A stretch of DNA of 64,000 nucleotides from assembly GCF_001273775.1 (NCBI RefSeq), contig NZ_CP011801.1, forward strand, positions 1,962,001 through 2,026,000, written 5' to 3'. The stretch comes from Nitrospira moscoviensis. Its GTDB lineage: Bacteria > Nitrospirota > Nitrospiria > Nitrospirales > Nitrospiraceae. A model generated the notes under the pieces. That model was given only the letters and a program-made list of their open reading frames with translations, was not told the DNA's origin and did no database searches. Shown piece after piece: positions 10,085 through 17,994 of the stretch (positions are counted from its first letter, which is position 1; each line of letters begins with the position of its first letter). The translations under genes and the position numbers were made by a program.

Positions 10085-11317
10085 ATGCCGGTCTATCAGT
10101 ATCGCGGCTATCGGACCGACGGCGGCGCGGCGACGGGAATCGTCGACGCCGAGAACGTCAAGGTCGCGCGGCTCAAGCTCCGCAAGGACGGCGTCTTCCC
10201 CACCGACGTGGTGGAGCAGGGCCAAGGGGCGCGGCGCCAGGAGGCCGGTCGCACCTATGCGCCCCCGCCGCCGGGCCGGGCGTCGCTCACCGCACACGAC
10301 CTGGCGCTGATGACCAGGCAGTTCGCCACGCTGCTCGTGGCCGGCTTGCCGCTCGTCGAGGCGCTCGGGGTCTTGGTGGACCAGGCGGAGAAGAAGGCGG
10401 TGAAAGGGTTGTTCGCCGACATCCGGGAACAGATCCGGGGCGGCAAATCGTTGAGCGCGGCGCTGGACACGCATGGAAAGGACTTTTCCCCCATCTATAT
10501 CCATATGGTGCGGGCGGGCGAAGCGAGCGGCGCGCTGGATCAAATCCTCTTCCGCCTGGCGGAGTTTCTGGAAAAGCAGCTTGCGCTGAAAAACAAGGTC
10601 ACCAACGCCATCCTGTATCCCGCGCTCATGTTGATCGTGGGGGTGGCGGTGCTGTTCTTTTTGATGACCTTCGTCGTGCCGAAGATCACGGCGGTCTTCG
10701 CGAGCATGAAGCAGGCCCTGCCCTGGCCTACGGTCGTGCTGATGTCGGCCAGCAGGTTTTTCGCGGATTATTGGATGCTGCTGATCGGCCTCGTCGTCGC
10801 CGGCATCGTGGCCGTGCGGCGCCTGACCGGGACCGAGGCCGGCCGCATGGCGGCGGACCGCTTGGTGTTGCGGCTCCCGCTGATCGGCGACGTCGCGCGC
10901 ATGGTGTCCATCTCGCGCTTGAGCAGCACGCTGGCCACGATGCTGGCGAGCGGCGTGCAGCTCCTCGACGCCATGGACGTCTCCAAGCGCGTGATGAACA
11001 ATCGCGTGCTGGAAGAAGCGGTGGAAGGCGCCCGCCAGAACATCCGGGAAGGGGAAACGATCGCCGACCCGTTGAAGCGCAGCGGGGAATTTCCCGCGCT
11101 GGTCACCCATATGATCGCCGTCGGCGAGCGCAGCGGCGAGATGGAAGAGATGCTGCGCCGCGTGAGCCAGATCTACGACGGCGAGGTGGAGCGTGTGATC
11201 ACCCGGCTGACGTCGCTGCTGGAGCCGATCATGATCTTGGTGATGGGCGTGATCGTCTTTTTCATCGTGGTGGCGATTCTGCTGCCCATCTTCGAGATGG
11301 GCCAGATGGTGCGGTGA
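10085..11317 (+). CDS. gspF: type II secretion platform protein GspF
   Basis: A 410-aa polytopic inner-membrane protein that couples GspE to the pseudopilus. It shows the duplicated T2SSF domain: the first copy is LMTRQFATLLVAGLPLVEAL (about residues 72-200), the second is SRLSSTLATMLASGVQLLDA (about 277-400). There are membrane segments near 180-205, 220-245 and 380-405 (IMILVMGVIVFFIVVAILLP). The length is normal. It is tightly linked to gspE. A run of 7-nt repeats begins 6 nt after its stop. Confidence 0.93.
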   Translation: MPVYQYRGYRTDGGAATGIVDAENVKVARLKLRKDGVFPTDVVEQGQGARRQEAGRTYAPPPPGRASLTAHDLALMTRQFATLLVAGLPLVEALGVLVDQAEKKAVKGLFADIREQIRGGKSLSAALDTHGKDFSPIYIHMVRAGEASGALDQILFRLAEFLEKQLALKNKVTNAILYPALMLIVGVAVLFFLMTFVVPKITAVFASMKQALPWPTVVLMSASRFFADYWMLLIGLVVAGIVAVRRLTGTEAGRMAADRLVLRLPLIGDVARMVSISRLSSTLATMLASGVQLLDAMDVSKRVMNNRVLEEAVEGARQNIREGETIADPLKRSGEFPALVTHMIAVGERSGEMEEMLRRVSQIYDGEVERVITRLTSLLEPIMILVMGVIVFFIVVAILLPIFEMGQMVR

Positions 11318-11322
11318 AACGC

Positions 11323-11485
11323 GTGATGAGTGATCGGTGATGAGTGATGAGCGCTGAAAACAATGGGAGGTTTCTATGAGTGCGAGAGTGGCGGCGGTGA
11401 AGGCATGGGTGTGGTGGAGCGAGGGGCGCAGGCCTCTCCGCGCATCACGCATCACGCATCACCCATCACTGGGCCGCGCATCACT
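11323..11485. repeat. inverted pair of heptamer repeats flanking and entering gspG
   Basis: The left arm (11323-11351) is a run of TGATGAG/TGATCGG-type units. The right arm (11442-11470, echoed at 11479-11485) is a run of ATCACGC/ATCACCC units in the opposite orientation. The arms can pair into a long imperfect hairpin whose loop holds the gspG ribosome binding site (11365-11370) and start codon. The right arm is translated as part of the GspG leader. It belongs to the same family as the repeats at 29467, 33621, 37171 and 50982. Confidence 0.85.
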
Positions 11486-11912
11486 GAGTTCGCAGGGTTT
11501 CACGTTCATCGAAATCATGGTGGTCGTCGCCATCCTGGCGATCCTGGCCGCCTTGGTCGTGCCGCGCATCATGGGGCGGACAGACGACGCCAAACGCACC
11601 GCCGCCAAGGTGCAGATCCGCAACATCGAAGGCGCGCTGCAGCTCTACAAGCTCGACAACGGCGTCTATCCGTCCACGGAGCAGGGCCTCAAGGCGTTGA
11701 TCGAAAAGCCTTCGGTCGGCGTCATCCCGAAGAAATGGAAGCTCGGCGGCTACCTCCAGAAGCTGCCCGAAGATCCCTGGGGCAATCCCTACAAGTACCT
11801 GAGCCCCAGTCAGAGAGGCGACTACGAGATCATGTCGCTGGGCACCGACGGGGAAGTCGGCGGCGAAGGAGTCAACGCCGACATCACGAATTGGAATCTG
11901 GATAAGGACTGA
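11376..11912 (+). CDS. gspG: major pseudopilin GspG
   Basis: The main subunit of the type II secretion pseudopilus. The prepilin peptidase site is G41|FTFIE with Glu at +5, followed by the hydrophobic helix IMVVVAILAILAALVVP. The C-terminal part has the GspG pattern LYKLDNGVYPSTEQGLKAL and the calcium-site tail GTDGEVGGEGVNADI. The leader is 41 residues, where 6-15 is usual, because part of it (residues 23-37, ASRITHHPSLGRASL) is encoded by a heptamer repeat. The ATG at 11376 has GGGAGG 5 nt upstream, and no ATG, GTG or TTG lies between the repeat and the cleavage site, so the repeat must be translated. Confidence 0.93.
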   Translation: MSARVAAVKAWVWWSEGRRPLRASRITHHPSLGRASLSSQGFTFIEIMVVVAILAILAALVVPRIMGRTDDAKRTAAKVQIRNIEGALQLYKLDNGVYPSTEQGLKALIEKPSVGVIPKKWKLGGYLQKLPEDPWGNPYKYLSPSQRGDYEIMSLGTDGEVGGEGVNADITNWNLDKD

Positions 11913-11913
11913 G

Positions 11914-12079
11914 GTAGTCATCGGTCATTGGTCATCGGTCAATGGGTTGGAAAGGTAAAAGAATGGCTTGCCCTGAGCAAGGTCGAAGGGGCATCGGTCA
12001 TCGGGGACAGGCGACGTCTACGTTGCACCTGCCGCCTGTCACTTGTCACCCGTCACTCATCACGCATCACTCTTCACTC
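11914..12079. repeat. repeat-rich segment covering the gspG-gspH junction and the GspH leader
   Basis: Three elements follow each other: GGTCATT/GGTCATC units at 11914-11944; a short palindromic unit TTGCCCTGAGCAAGG plus TCGAAGGGG at about 11967-11990; and TCAC-based heptamers (GTCACCC, GTCACTC, ATCACGC, ATCACTC) at about 12034-12079. The first and last groups are in opposite orientation. The last group is translated in the GspH leader. Confidence 0.8.
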
Positions 12080-12652
12080 GGCTGCGGCGGCTTCACCCTG
12101 CTGGAGATGATCTTCGTGCTGTTTCTGCTGAGCGGCGTCTTGCTGCTCGTCATGCCGCGGATCGTCACGGGCGACAGCCTGGCCTCGACCGGGCGGCAGC
12201 TGATCGGCGTGCTGAGAAATCTCCAGAGCTTCGCGATCGGCCTGCAGAAGCCGGTCAAGCTCTACGTCGATCTCGACAAGGGGACCTATTGGGTCATGAT
12301 CATCGAGGGCACGGAAGAAAAGATTCCATTGCGGACGCAGTGGGCCGATCGGCGATCGTTGCCTGAGTCGATTCGATTTGCCGACGTGGCCGTCGGCCCC
12401 GCGAGGCGGATGTCCGGCCGCATCGATCTGTCGATTTTTCCCAACGGCCGCATCGACCCGCTGACGCTTCATTTGACGGACCAGAGCAACAATCTGCTCG
12501 GCATCGCGGTGGAATCGGTGACCGGCGCCATCCGGACCAGCGACGAGCGCATCGAACCGCCCCGCACTCAAGCGATTCCCGAACGCCTGAAAACGCTGCT
12601 GCAACCGGCCCAAGGGCCCTCGCCGGCCGCGCTGGGAATCCGGTTTCAATAG
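11942..12652 (+). CDS. gspH: minor pseudopilin GspH
   Basis: A prepilin-type protein with processing site G50|FTLLE (Glu at +5) and helix MIFVLFLLSGVLLLVMP, followed by a GspH-like globular domain (IGVLRNLQSFAIGLQKPVKL, GTYWVM, FFPNGRIDPLTLH-like strand). The frame opens at ATG 11942; a second ATG at 11963, with AAAGG upstream, and a TTG at 12023 are alternatives. With any of them the peptide between start and cleavage site includes repeat-encoded residues (CHPSLITHHSSLG). The processed protein is of ordinary size. It starts 30 nt after gspG and ends 6 nt before gspI. Confidence 0.87.
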   Translation: MGWKGKRMACPEQGRRGIGHRGQATSTLHLPPVTCHPSLITHHSSLGCGGFTLLEMIFVLFLLSGVLLLVMPRIVTGDSLASTGRQLIGVLRNLQSFAIGLQKPVKLYVDLDKGTYWVMIIEGTEEKIPLRTQWADRRSLPESIRFADVAVGPARRMSGRIDLSIFPNGRIDPLTLHLTDQSNNLLGIAVESVTGAIRTSDERIEPPRTQAIPERLKTLLQPAQGPSPAALGIRFQ

Positions 12653-12657
12653 GACGG

Positions 12658-13098
12658 ATGAACGGAGTCTCTTCCATACCGGCCGGCGACGAACAGGGCT
12701 TTACCCTGCTGGAAGTGTTGCTCGCCATCGGTCTGCTGGCGATCGCCCTGCCCGTCCTACTGGGGCTCAGGAATTTCGACTTGGACCTGCAGGCCAAGGC
12801 GGCGGAGTTGACGAAGGCCACGTTGTTGGCGCAGGAAAAATTGCTGGAGACCGAGATGCTGGGCGTCTATCCCATCGGCGAAATCACGGGAGATTTCCAG
12901 ACCCCGCCGCTCGGCGTGCAGAGCGCGGTCGCCCAGGACCGGGCGATCGAATACAAGGGCTATAAATGGAAGCGGACGATCTCCCCGACGCCCCTTGAAT
13001 TGATCCGGGAAGTCCGCGTCCAGATCTCCTGGCCCCGCGGCGAGTTCGAGGACACGCTGGAAGTGAGCACGTATGTCTTCGCCGGCCTCACGTTTTAG
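12658..13098 (+). CDS. gspI: minor pseudopilin GspI
   Basis: A 146-aa prepilin-like protein. It has a short leader, MNGVSSIPAGDEQG, cleavage before FTLLE and a hydrophobic helix VLLAIGLLAIALPVLLGL. It is then typical GspI, with a conserved AQEKLLETE segment after the helix and a C-terminal strand VQISWPRG. It initiates the pseudopilus tip complex with GspJ and GspK. The leader length is normal, in contrast to gspG and gspH. Its stop codon TAG overlaps the first base of a 126-bp palindrome and the 5' end of the gspJ frame. Confidence 0.9.
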   Translation: MNGVSSIPAGDEQGFTLLEVLLAIGLLAIALPVLLGLRNFDLDLQAKAAELTKATLLAQEKLLETEMLGVYPIGEITGDFQTPPLGVQSAVAQDRAIEYKGYKWKRTISPTPLELIREVRVQISWPRGEFEDTLEVSTYVFAGLTF

Positions 13099-13828
13099 CA
13101 GGCTGTTGAAAATGACCTCCGGCTTCGTTCTCACGTCGCTCCGGTCGTCAACGTACCCCAGAGGGTACGCCTCCTCCCGTCGCTCGTTGCGGCCTTGCCG
13201 GACGGCCATTTTGAACAGCCTGCGAGACGCACATGCGTCAGAATCCGGGTTCACGCTCGTCGAGGTGCTCGTGGCGCTGGCGCTGTTGGCGACGATCGGC
13301 GCGATCGTCTTCGGCTCGCTCGTCACGACCACCCGCGTCGTGGATGCGGGGCGCGAGCATGCCGGCAAGGAGCAAATGGTCCGGCGCATTTTTCGTTTGA
13401 TGGCCGATGAGCTGTTGGTCAGCCGCAGTGTGCAGCAATTCCCGTGGGTCGGCGTCAACAGCATGCAGGACGGGCAGCCGGCCGACACGGTCGCCTTTCT
13501 CGCCCTGTCGGACGGACTCGGCCGTTCGACGGGCGCCGAAAGCGAAACCAACCGGGTGATCTACACCAGGGAGCGCGACCGGCTCCTGCGGGTGACGCGC
13601 AAAAACGTGTACGGGCTCACCGACGAATCGGTCGAGCAGATCGAGTTGGCCAATCAGGTGAAATCGTTCAACGTGCGCTACTACGACGCGCTCAGCCGGG
13701 TCTGGACGGACGAGTGGAACAGTCCGCCCCCGAAATTGCCCAAAGCGGTCCTGTTCGAGATCACGTTCCAGCCGCCGGACGCCGATCCCTGGACGGTGCG
13801 CGAGTGGGTCACGATCGGAGCCAGCTGA
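13073..13828 (+). CDS. gspJ: minor pseudopilin GspJ (start uncertain)
   Basis: A pseudopilin with processing site ESG|FTLVE, helix VLVALALLATIGAIVFGSLV and a GspJ-type body (REHAGKEQMVRRIFRLMADE; C-terminal FEITFQPPDADPWTVREWV). The longest frame starts at ATG 13073 inside gspI and reads through the 126-bp palindrome at 13098-13223, giving a 59-residue leader. A TTG at 13211 near the end of the palindrome would give a conventional leader (MNSLRDAHASESG), and an ATG lies at 13112. The TTG is attractive on length but lacks a clear ribosome binding site. The stop overlaps the gspN start (TGATG). Confidence 0.88.
   Translation: MSSPASRFSRLLKMTSGFVLTSLRSSTYPRGYASSRRSLRPCRTAILNSLRDAHASESGFTLVEVLVALALLATIGAIVFGSLVTTTRVVDAGREHAGKEQMVRRIFRLMADELLVSRSVQQFPWVGVNSMQDGQPADTVAFLALSDGLGRSTGAESETNRVIYTRERDRLLRVTRKNVYGLTDESVEQIELANQVKSFNVRYYDALSRVWTDEWNSPPPKLPKAVLFEITFQPPDADPWTVREWVTIGAS
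13098..13223. repeat. 126-bp palindromic element at the gspI/gspJ junction
   Basis: Terminal inverted repeats: GCAGGCTGTTGAAAATGACC at 13098-13117 pairs with GGCCATTTTGAACAGCCTGC at 13204-13223 (18 of 20 positions). The internal sequence is also partly self-complementary around TACCCCAGAGGGTA. It carries no coding signal of its own. A half copy with the same end (GCAGGCTGTTC) lies at 41318. It resembles REP/MITE-like dispersed elements. Confidence 0.85.
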
Positions 13829-14718
13829 TGGCCTTCACCGCCGCCTGGACCGGGCCGTCAAAGGAGATCGCCGCGTGGATCGTCGCGGGGCTGGTCGTGG
13901 TCGGTCTCTCGCTCCTGGCGACGTTTCCCTACGACGCCCTGCATGCCCGCATCCTGGGGGAAGCGCGCCGTGTCACCGGCATGGACGTGCGGGTGGCCGA
14001 CTGGGCCGTCGGCGTGCCGCTCGGGCTGGAATGGCGGAACGTCACCCTATCGAAGCCGCCCTGGGAGCCCATTCAACTGGCCGCTCTGGATGCGCGCATC
14101 GGTCTCCTCAAGCTGCTGACCGGTGGCGTGGGCCTCGATCTCGTCGTCCGGCTGGACGAAGGGTCCGGCAGCAGCGGCTTCGCCAAAGGTGCGCTGACTG
14201 CGTCCTCGTGGTCGTTCACCGGGCCGGTGTCCGTGAAAGGCGAGTTTCGGCAGGTGGATCTGTCGAAGCTGCTGCAGCGCTACGTGCGCCACGGCCTGCT
14301 GTCGGGAGAGTTCACCCATCGCGTGAACAATGGGCAGGTCTCGGCCGGATCCCTGCAGGGAGACGGAACATGGAGAGCCACGATTAAGGATCTGACGGTG
14401 GACCAGATTCCGGCCGGCAACGGCCGCACCTTTTCACTCACCTTCAGCAGCCTGTCCGCGGGGCTCGCGTGCAAGGATCTGGTCTGCACGGTGACCGAGC
14501 TGAAGGGCGATGGACTCGATGGGTCGTTTACGGGAGAGGGAACAGTGACGCTGCAACAGCCGGTGCACGACAGCCAGCTGGCCTTGACCGTCACGGTGGT
14601 GCCCGGCGCAGGGTTCGCATCAAAGGCGACGTCCATCGGACTCCCGCCCCTGCCCCCCGGCACGCCGATGACCGTGAAAGTCGCCGGGACGCTGGCGCAG
14701 GCGAGAATCGCATTGTAA
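13828..14718 (+). CDS. gspN: type II secretion system protein GspN
   Basis: An inner-membrane accessory protein of type II secretion, here 296 aa. It has one N-terminal membrane segment (residues 14-36, IAAWIVAGLVVVGLSLLATF) and a long beta-rich periplasmic domain resembling GspN (ALHARILGEARRVTGMDV, GLEWRNVTLSKPPWE, LDARIGLLKLLTGGVGLDL, ending PPGTPMTVKVAGTLAQARIAL). The ATG at 13828 overlaps the gspJ stop (TGATG), indicating translational coupling. The frame is open further upstream but that part is a shadow of gspJ. GspN is optional in many systems. Confidence 0.85.
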   Translation: MAFTAAWTGPSKEIAAWIVAGLVVVGLSLLATFPYDALHARILGEARRVTGMDVRVADWAVGVPLGLEWRNVTLSKPPWEPIQLAALDARIGLLKLLTGGVGLDLVVRLDEGSGSSGFAKGALTASSWSFTGPVSVKGEFRQVDLSKLLQRYVRHGLLSGEFTHRVNNGQVSAGSLQGDGTWRATIKDLTVDQIPAGNGRTFSLTFSSLSAGLACKDLVCTVTELKGDGLDGSFTGEGTVTLQQPVHDSQLALTVTVVPGAGFASKATSIGLPPLPPGTPMTVKVAGTLAQARIAL

Positions 14719-14751
14719 AGTACCCGTTCCCAAGCGCATCATTCACCATCT

Positions 14752-16332
14752 ATGGCCATTGTCACTGAATGTGTCGGGTTGGACGTGGGGCAGACGGGCT
14801 TGAAGGCCGTCCGCTTCCGTCGGCGTTTGAGCGGGCGGGAGACGATCGATTACTTCCAGCATCCCATGCCCTTCGCCAGGCCGGAAGATCTGGAGCCCGC
14901 CCGGCGCGTCCGATCGCTCCGCGGCTTTCTCTGGCAGCACGGGCTCTACGCCACCGACCGGTTGGTGACCGCGATTCCCTGCCAGGATCTCTTCGTCCGG
15001 ACGCTCTCGTTCCCTTTCAAGGATGCCGCCAAGCTGGCGCAGGTCGTGCCGTTCGAGGTCGAGAACCTGGTGCCGATGCCGCTGGAGGACTTGGCGATCG
15101 GCAGCCTCGTCTTGCCGCCGGGACAGACCGGAGAGGGCGCCTCCCGCCAAAGCAAGAATTCGGACGTATTGGTGACGGCCGCGCCGAAGGACAAGGTCGC
15201 CGAGCATCTGCGGTTTCTCGCGCAGGCGGATGTCGAGCCGAGCGCGATCAACGTCGATGCCATGGCCCTGTTTTCGGTCACGCAATATTTGCGGGAAGAG
15301 GGCGCGCAGGTGCCGCACGATCTCGCCATCATCGACGTGGGGGCCTCGAAGACCACGCTCTGTCTCGTCCGCGAGGGCCGTCCGGTGGTGCTGCGGACGA
15401 TTCTGTGGGGCGGCAACCATCTGACGCACGCCCTCGCCGTCCGGCAAGCCTGCAGTTTCGCCGAAGCCGAGCGGCGCAAGCGCACCATGGCGGTCCAACA
15501 GGTGGAAGCCTGGCTCGAGCCGCTGCTCAAAGAGCTGCGCGTGACGCTGCATGCGTATGAGGGAGCCGAGCGTGGGCGCCTCACGCACTGCTGGGTGTCC
15601 GGAGGCGGTTCGAAATTGCGGGAAATCGGGACCTACGTCGCGCGCCACTTGGGCCTCTATCCCGTCGGGCCGCGCCAGGGATTCGGAGGAAACAGCCCCC
15701 GGGCCTTTTCAGTCGCGTTCGGGCTGGCGATCCACCCGAAGATCGTGCGCCCGCGCTGGCGCTTCAAACCCTCCCCCGACGGCCTGGCGCTGGATCTGAA
15801 GAGCGTCACCGACGCCGCCGCGCCGAAGGGCGCCGTATCGAAGGCCGATCGCCGGCTTGCCATCGGTGCGGCGCTGGTCATCGGCGTCCTGGCCCTGGTC
15901 GACGTGTCCGTGCATTGGACGCTGAACGATCGGCGCGTGACGCAGCTCAAGCGCGCGCTGCAGCAGCAGTACGAGCAGGTGTTCGGCTCGAGCGCCGCGC
16001 CGGGCGACGAGCTGGACCAGGCGCGCGTCCGTCTGGAGACGGTGAACAAGGCGCTCGCGCAGGTGGACAGCTCGCAGGGCAGCGCGCTCGCCACGCTCGC
16101 GACCTTCGTAAAGCACCTGCCGCCCGGCCTAGCGGTGAAAGTGCGCGAGCTGACCCTCGACGGCACCATCATCTTGATCGAGGGCGAAACCAGCTCCTTC
16201 GACGCGGTGGAAAAAATCAAACAGACGTTCGCGTCTGCGTCCCCGTTCCAGGACGTCGCGGTCACCGAAACGCGCGTCGGCGCGGCGCCGAATCAGGTGG
16301 TCTTTCGCATGACGGTGACGGTGAAGCCATGA
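14752..16332 (+). CDS. gspL: type II secretion protein GspL (PilM/PilN-like)
   Basis: A 526-aa bitopic platform protein that recruits GspE. Residues 1 to about 320 have an actin/PilM-like fold (VGLDVGQTGLKAVRF phosphate-1 loop, VPFEVENLVPMPLEDLAIGS, LAIIDVGASKTTLCLVREGR phosphate-2 loop). A membrane segment lies near 366-388 (LAIGAALVIGVLALVDVSVH), followed by a periplasmic ferredoxin-like domain. It is longer than classical GspL and reads like PilM joined to PilN. Its stop overlaps the gspM start by 4 nt (ATGA). Confidence 0.88.
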   Translation: MAIVTECVGLDVGQTGLKAVRFRRRLSGRETIDYFQHPMPFARPEDLEPARRVRSLRGFLWQHGLYATDRLVTAIPCQDLFVRTLSFPFKDAAKLAQVVPFEVENLVPMPLEDLAIGSLVLPPGQTGEGASRQSKNSDVLVTAAPKDKVAEHLRFLAQADVEPSAINVDAMALFSVTQYLREEGAQVPHDLAIIDVGASKTTLCLVREGRPVVLRTILWGGNHLTHALAVRQACSFAEAERRKRTMAVQQVEAWLEPLLKELRVTLHAYEGAERGRLTHCWVSGGGSKLREIGTYVARHLGLYPVGPRQGFGGNSPRAFSVAFGLAIHPKIVRPRWRFKPSPDGLALDLKSVTDAAAPKGAVSKADRRLAIGAALVIGVLALVDVSVHWTLNDRRVTQLKRALQQQYEQVFGSSAAPGDELDQARVRLETVNKALAQVDSSQGSALATLATFVKHLPPGLAVKVRELTLDGTIILIEGETSSFDAVEKIKQTFASASPFQDVAVTETRVGAAPNQVVFRMTVTVKP

Positions 16333-16877
16333 CCCACGCCCTGCGCGAGCGCTGGCGCCATCTCTCGTCCCGGGAGCGGGGAATTCTGCTCGTCGGCGGC
16401 CTCGTGGTCGGGCTCAGCCTCCTGTTCCTCCTCCTCGTGGATCCCCTGCTGGCGACGTTCGATCGTCTGGAGCGGCAGGCCACCAGAAAACAGAAGGACA
16501 TGGTGGAGCTGGCGGCGCTGGGCCAGGAATATGCCAAGAAACGGGCGCGGCTCGAAAAAGTGGAAAGCCGCATGCCGCCGCAGGACAGCCAGTTTTCCCT
16601 CCTCACCTTCATGGAGGAGGCGGCGACGAGCGCGCGCGTGCGCGAGCGGATCACGGGCATGCAGCCGCAGGCCCAGACCCTGGCGCAGGGCTACCAGGAG
16701 AACGCGGTCGATCTGCGGCTCGAAGGCGTGGCGCTGCCGGACTTGCTCGCGCTGCTCGTGGCGATCAACCAGGCTCCGTACGATCTGCACGTCCGCCATC
16801 TGCAAATCCGCCCGAAATACGACAACCCCGCCAACTTGGACGCCACGCTCCGGGTGTTGAGCTATGCCAAAGGCTGA
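16329..16877 (+). CDS. gspM: type II secretion protein GspM
   Basis: A 182-aa bitopic inner-membrane protein that pairs with GspL. It has a short cytoplasmic tail (MTHALRERWRHLSSRERG), a membrane segment at about 20-42 (LLVGGLVVGLSLLFLLLVDP), a coiled-coil stretch (FDRLERQATRKQKDMVELAA) and a periplasmic ferredoxin-like domain. The ATG at 16329 overlaps the gspL stop, and its own 3' end overlaps gspK by 14 nt. The frame extends upstream inside gspL, but that is a shadow. Confidence 0.85.
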   Translation: MTHALRERWRHLSSRERGILLVGGLVVGLSLLFLLLVDPLLATFDRLERQATRKQKDMVELAALGQEYAKKRARLEKVESRMPPQDSQFSLLTFMEEAATSARVRERITGMQPQAQTLAQGYQENAVDLRLEGVALPDLLALLVAINQAPYDLHVRHLQIRPKYDNPANLDATLRVLSYAKG

Positions 16878-17808
16878 CGAACGGGGCGTCGCCCTGCTCA
16901 TGGCCCTGCTGGTCCTGGCGCTGCTCGTCGCGCTCATCCTGGAATTCGACGCCGAAGCCCGGCGCGAATACCGCGAGGCGGCGGCGTTCCGCGATACCTT
17001 CAAGGCCCGCATGCTGACGCGTGCGGCGGTGCAGGCGGCGCGGGCGGTGCTGCAGCAGGACTTCTTTCGCGACCGGCAACTCGGCGTGGCGTACGACGGC
17101 CCGACCGACATTTGGGCCTTGCCCATCAAGAATTACGCCATCGGCGACGGCCTGCTGAGCGCGCAGATCGAAGACGAACAGGGCAAGCTGAACATCAACG
17201 ACTTTGCCGCGACGGCCGGCAACGACGCGGACAAACTGAAAAAAATTCAGCGGATGAAACGGCTGTTCGAGCTGCTGCAGTTGGGCCCCGACCTGGTCGA
17301 TGCGATGGTGGATTGGGTGGATCAAGACGATCGGCCCGAACCGGCCGGCGCGGAAAGCCTGTACTACCAGTCGCAAAAACCGCCCTACCGGGCCGCGAAC
17401 GTGCCTTTGGAGACGTTGGGCGATCTGCGGCTGGTCAAGGGCTTCACGCCGGAGATCATCGACAAACTGTCGCGCTACGTGACCGTGTATCCCGACGCCG
17501 GCCAGATTCCGGTGAACCTCAATACCGCCGATCCGCTCGTCATCCAGTCGTTGGACCCGCGGATCACCCAGACCATGGCGATGGAAATCGTGCAGGGCCG
17601 GCCGTACAAGACCAAAGTCGATCTCGACCGGGTCGGCAGTTTTCAGCAGATCGGACAGGCGATGCGGAGCGACTACGAGATCAGATCCGATTACTTCCTG
17701 GCCCGGCTGATGATTACAGTGAATGAAACCACCAAATCGGCCGTGGCGGTGCTGCGGCGCGATCGGAATCGGGGCGAAAGCAGCGTCCTCTATCTCCGCC
17801 TGTCTTAG
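16864..17808 (+). CDS. gspK: minor pseudopilin GspK
   Basis: A 314-aa tip pseudopilin. It has a short leader, MPKADERG, then VALLMALLVLALLVALILEF. As in other GspK proteins, the +5 Glu of pseudopilins is replaced (by Leu here). The large helical domain contains the GspK hallmarks LLSAQIEDEQGKLNINDF, VDAMVDWVDQDDRPEPAGAE and the helix-hairpin-helix-like VNLNTADPLVIQSL. It is the last gene of the operon. About 190 nt of non-coding DNA with a Pho-box-like element follow. Confidence 0.92.
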   Translation: MPKADERGVALLMALLVLALLVALILEFDAEARREYREAAAFRDTFKARMLTRAAVQAARAVLQQDFFRDRQLGVAYDGPTDIWALPIKNYAIGDGLLSAQIEDEQGKLNINDFAATAGNDADKLKKIQRMKRLFELLQLGPDLVDAMVDWVDQDDRPEPAGAESLYYQSQKPPYRAANVPLETLGDLRLVKGFTPEIIDKLSRYVTVYPDAGQIPVNLNTADPLVIQSLDPRITQTMAMEIVQGRPYKTKVDLDRVGSFQQIGQAMRSDYEIRSDYFLARLMITVNETTKSAVAVLRRDRNRGESSVLYLRLS

Positions 17809-17848
17809 CCGGCCGTTCTTCGGTCAAGCCACGAAATCTGACCATCGT

Positions 17849-17883
17849 AAAAAGTTAACAGTCCCGTAACAGCTCCGTCACCC
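17849..17883 (+). promoter_or_regulatory. Pho-box-like element upstream of the porin
   Basis: Three 6-nt blocks, TTAACA, GTAACA and GTCACC, spaced exactly 11 nt apart and preceded by AAAAAG. The same 35-bp layout occurs upstream of pstS on the minus strand (21512-21546). The 11-nt phasing and TNACA/GTCAC cores resemble PhoB direct repeats. Confidence 0.7.
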
Positions 17884-17994
17884 TATCGATACATCGTCTC
17901 TCTAGATTTCCCTACCGAGAACGTTTCGGATAGCCGGCACAGCCGGACGCCGAGATGATAATCGGACGGGCGAGGGTGTAAAAGGGAGGCACAA

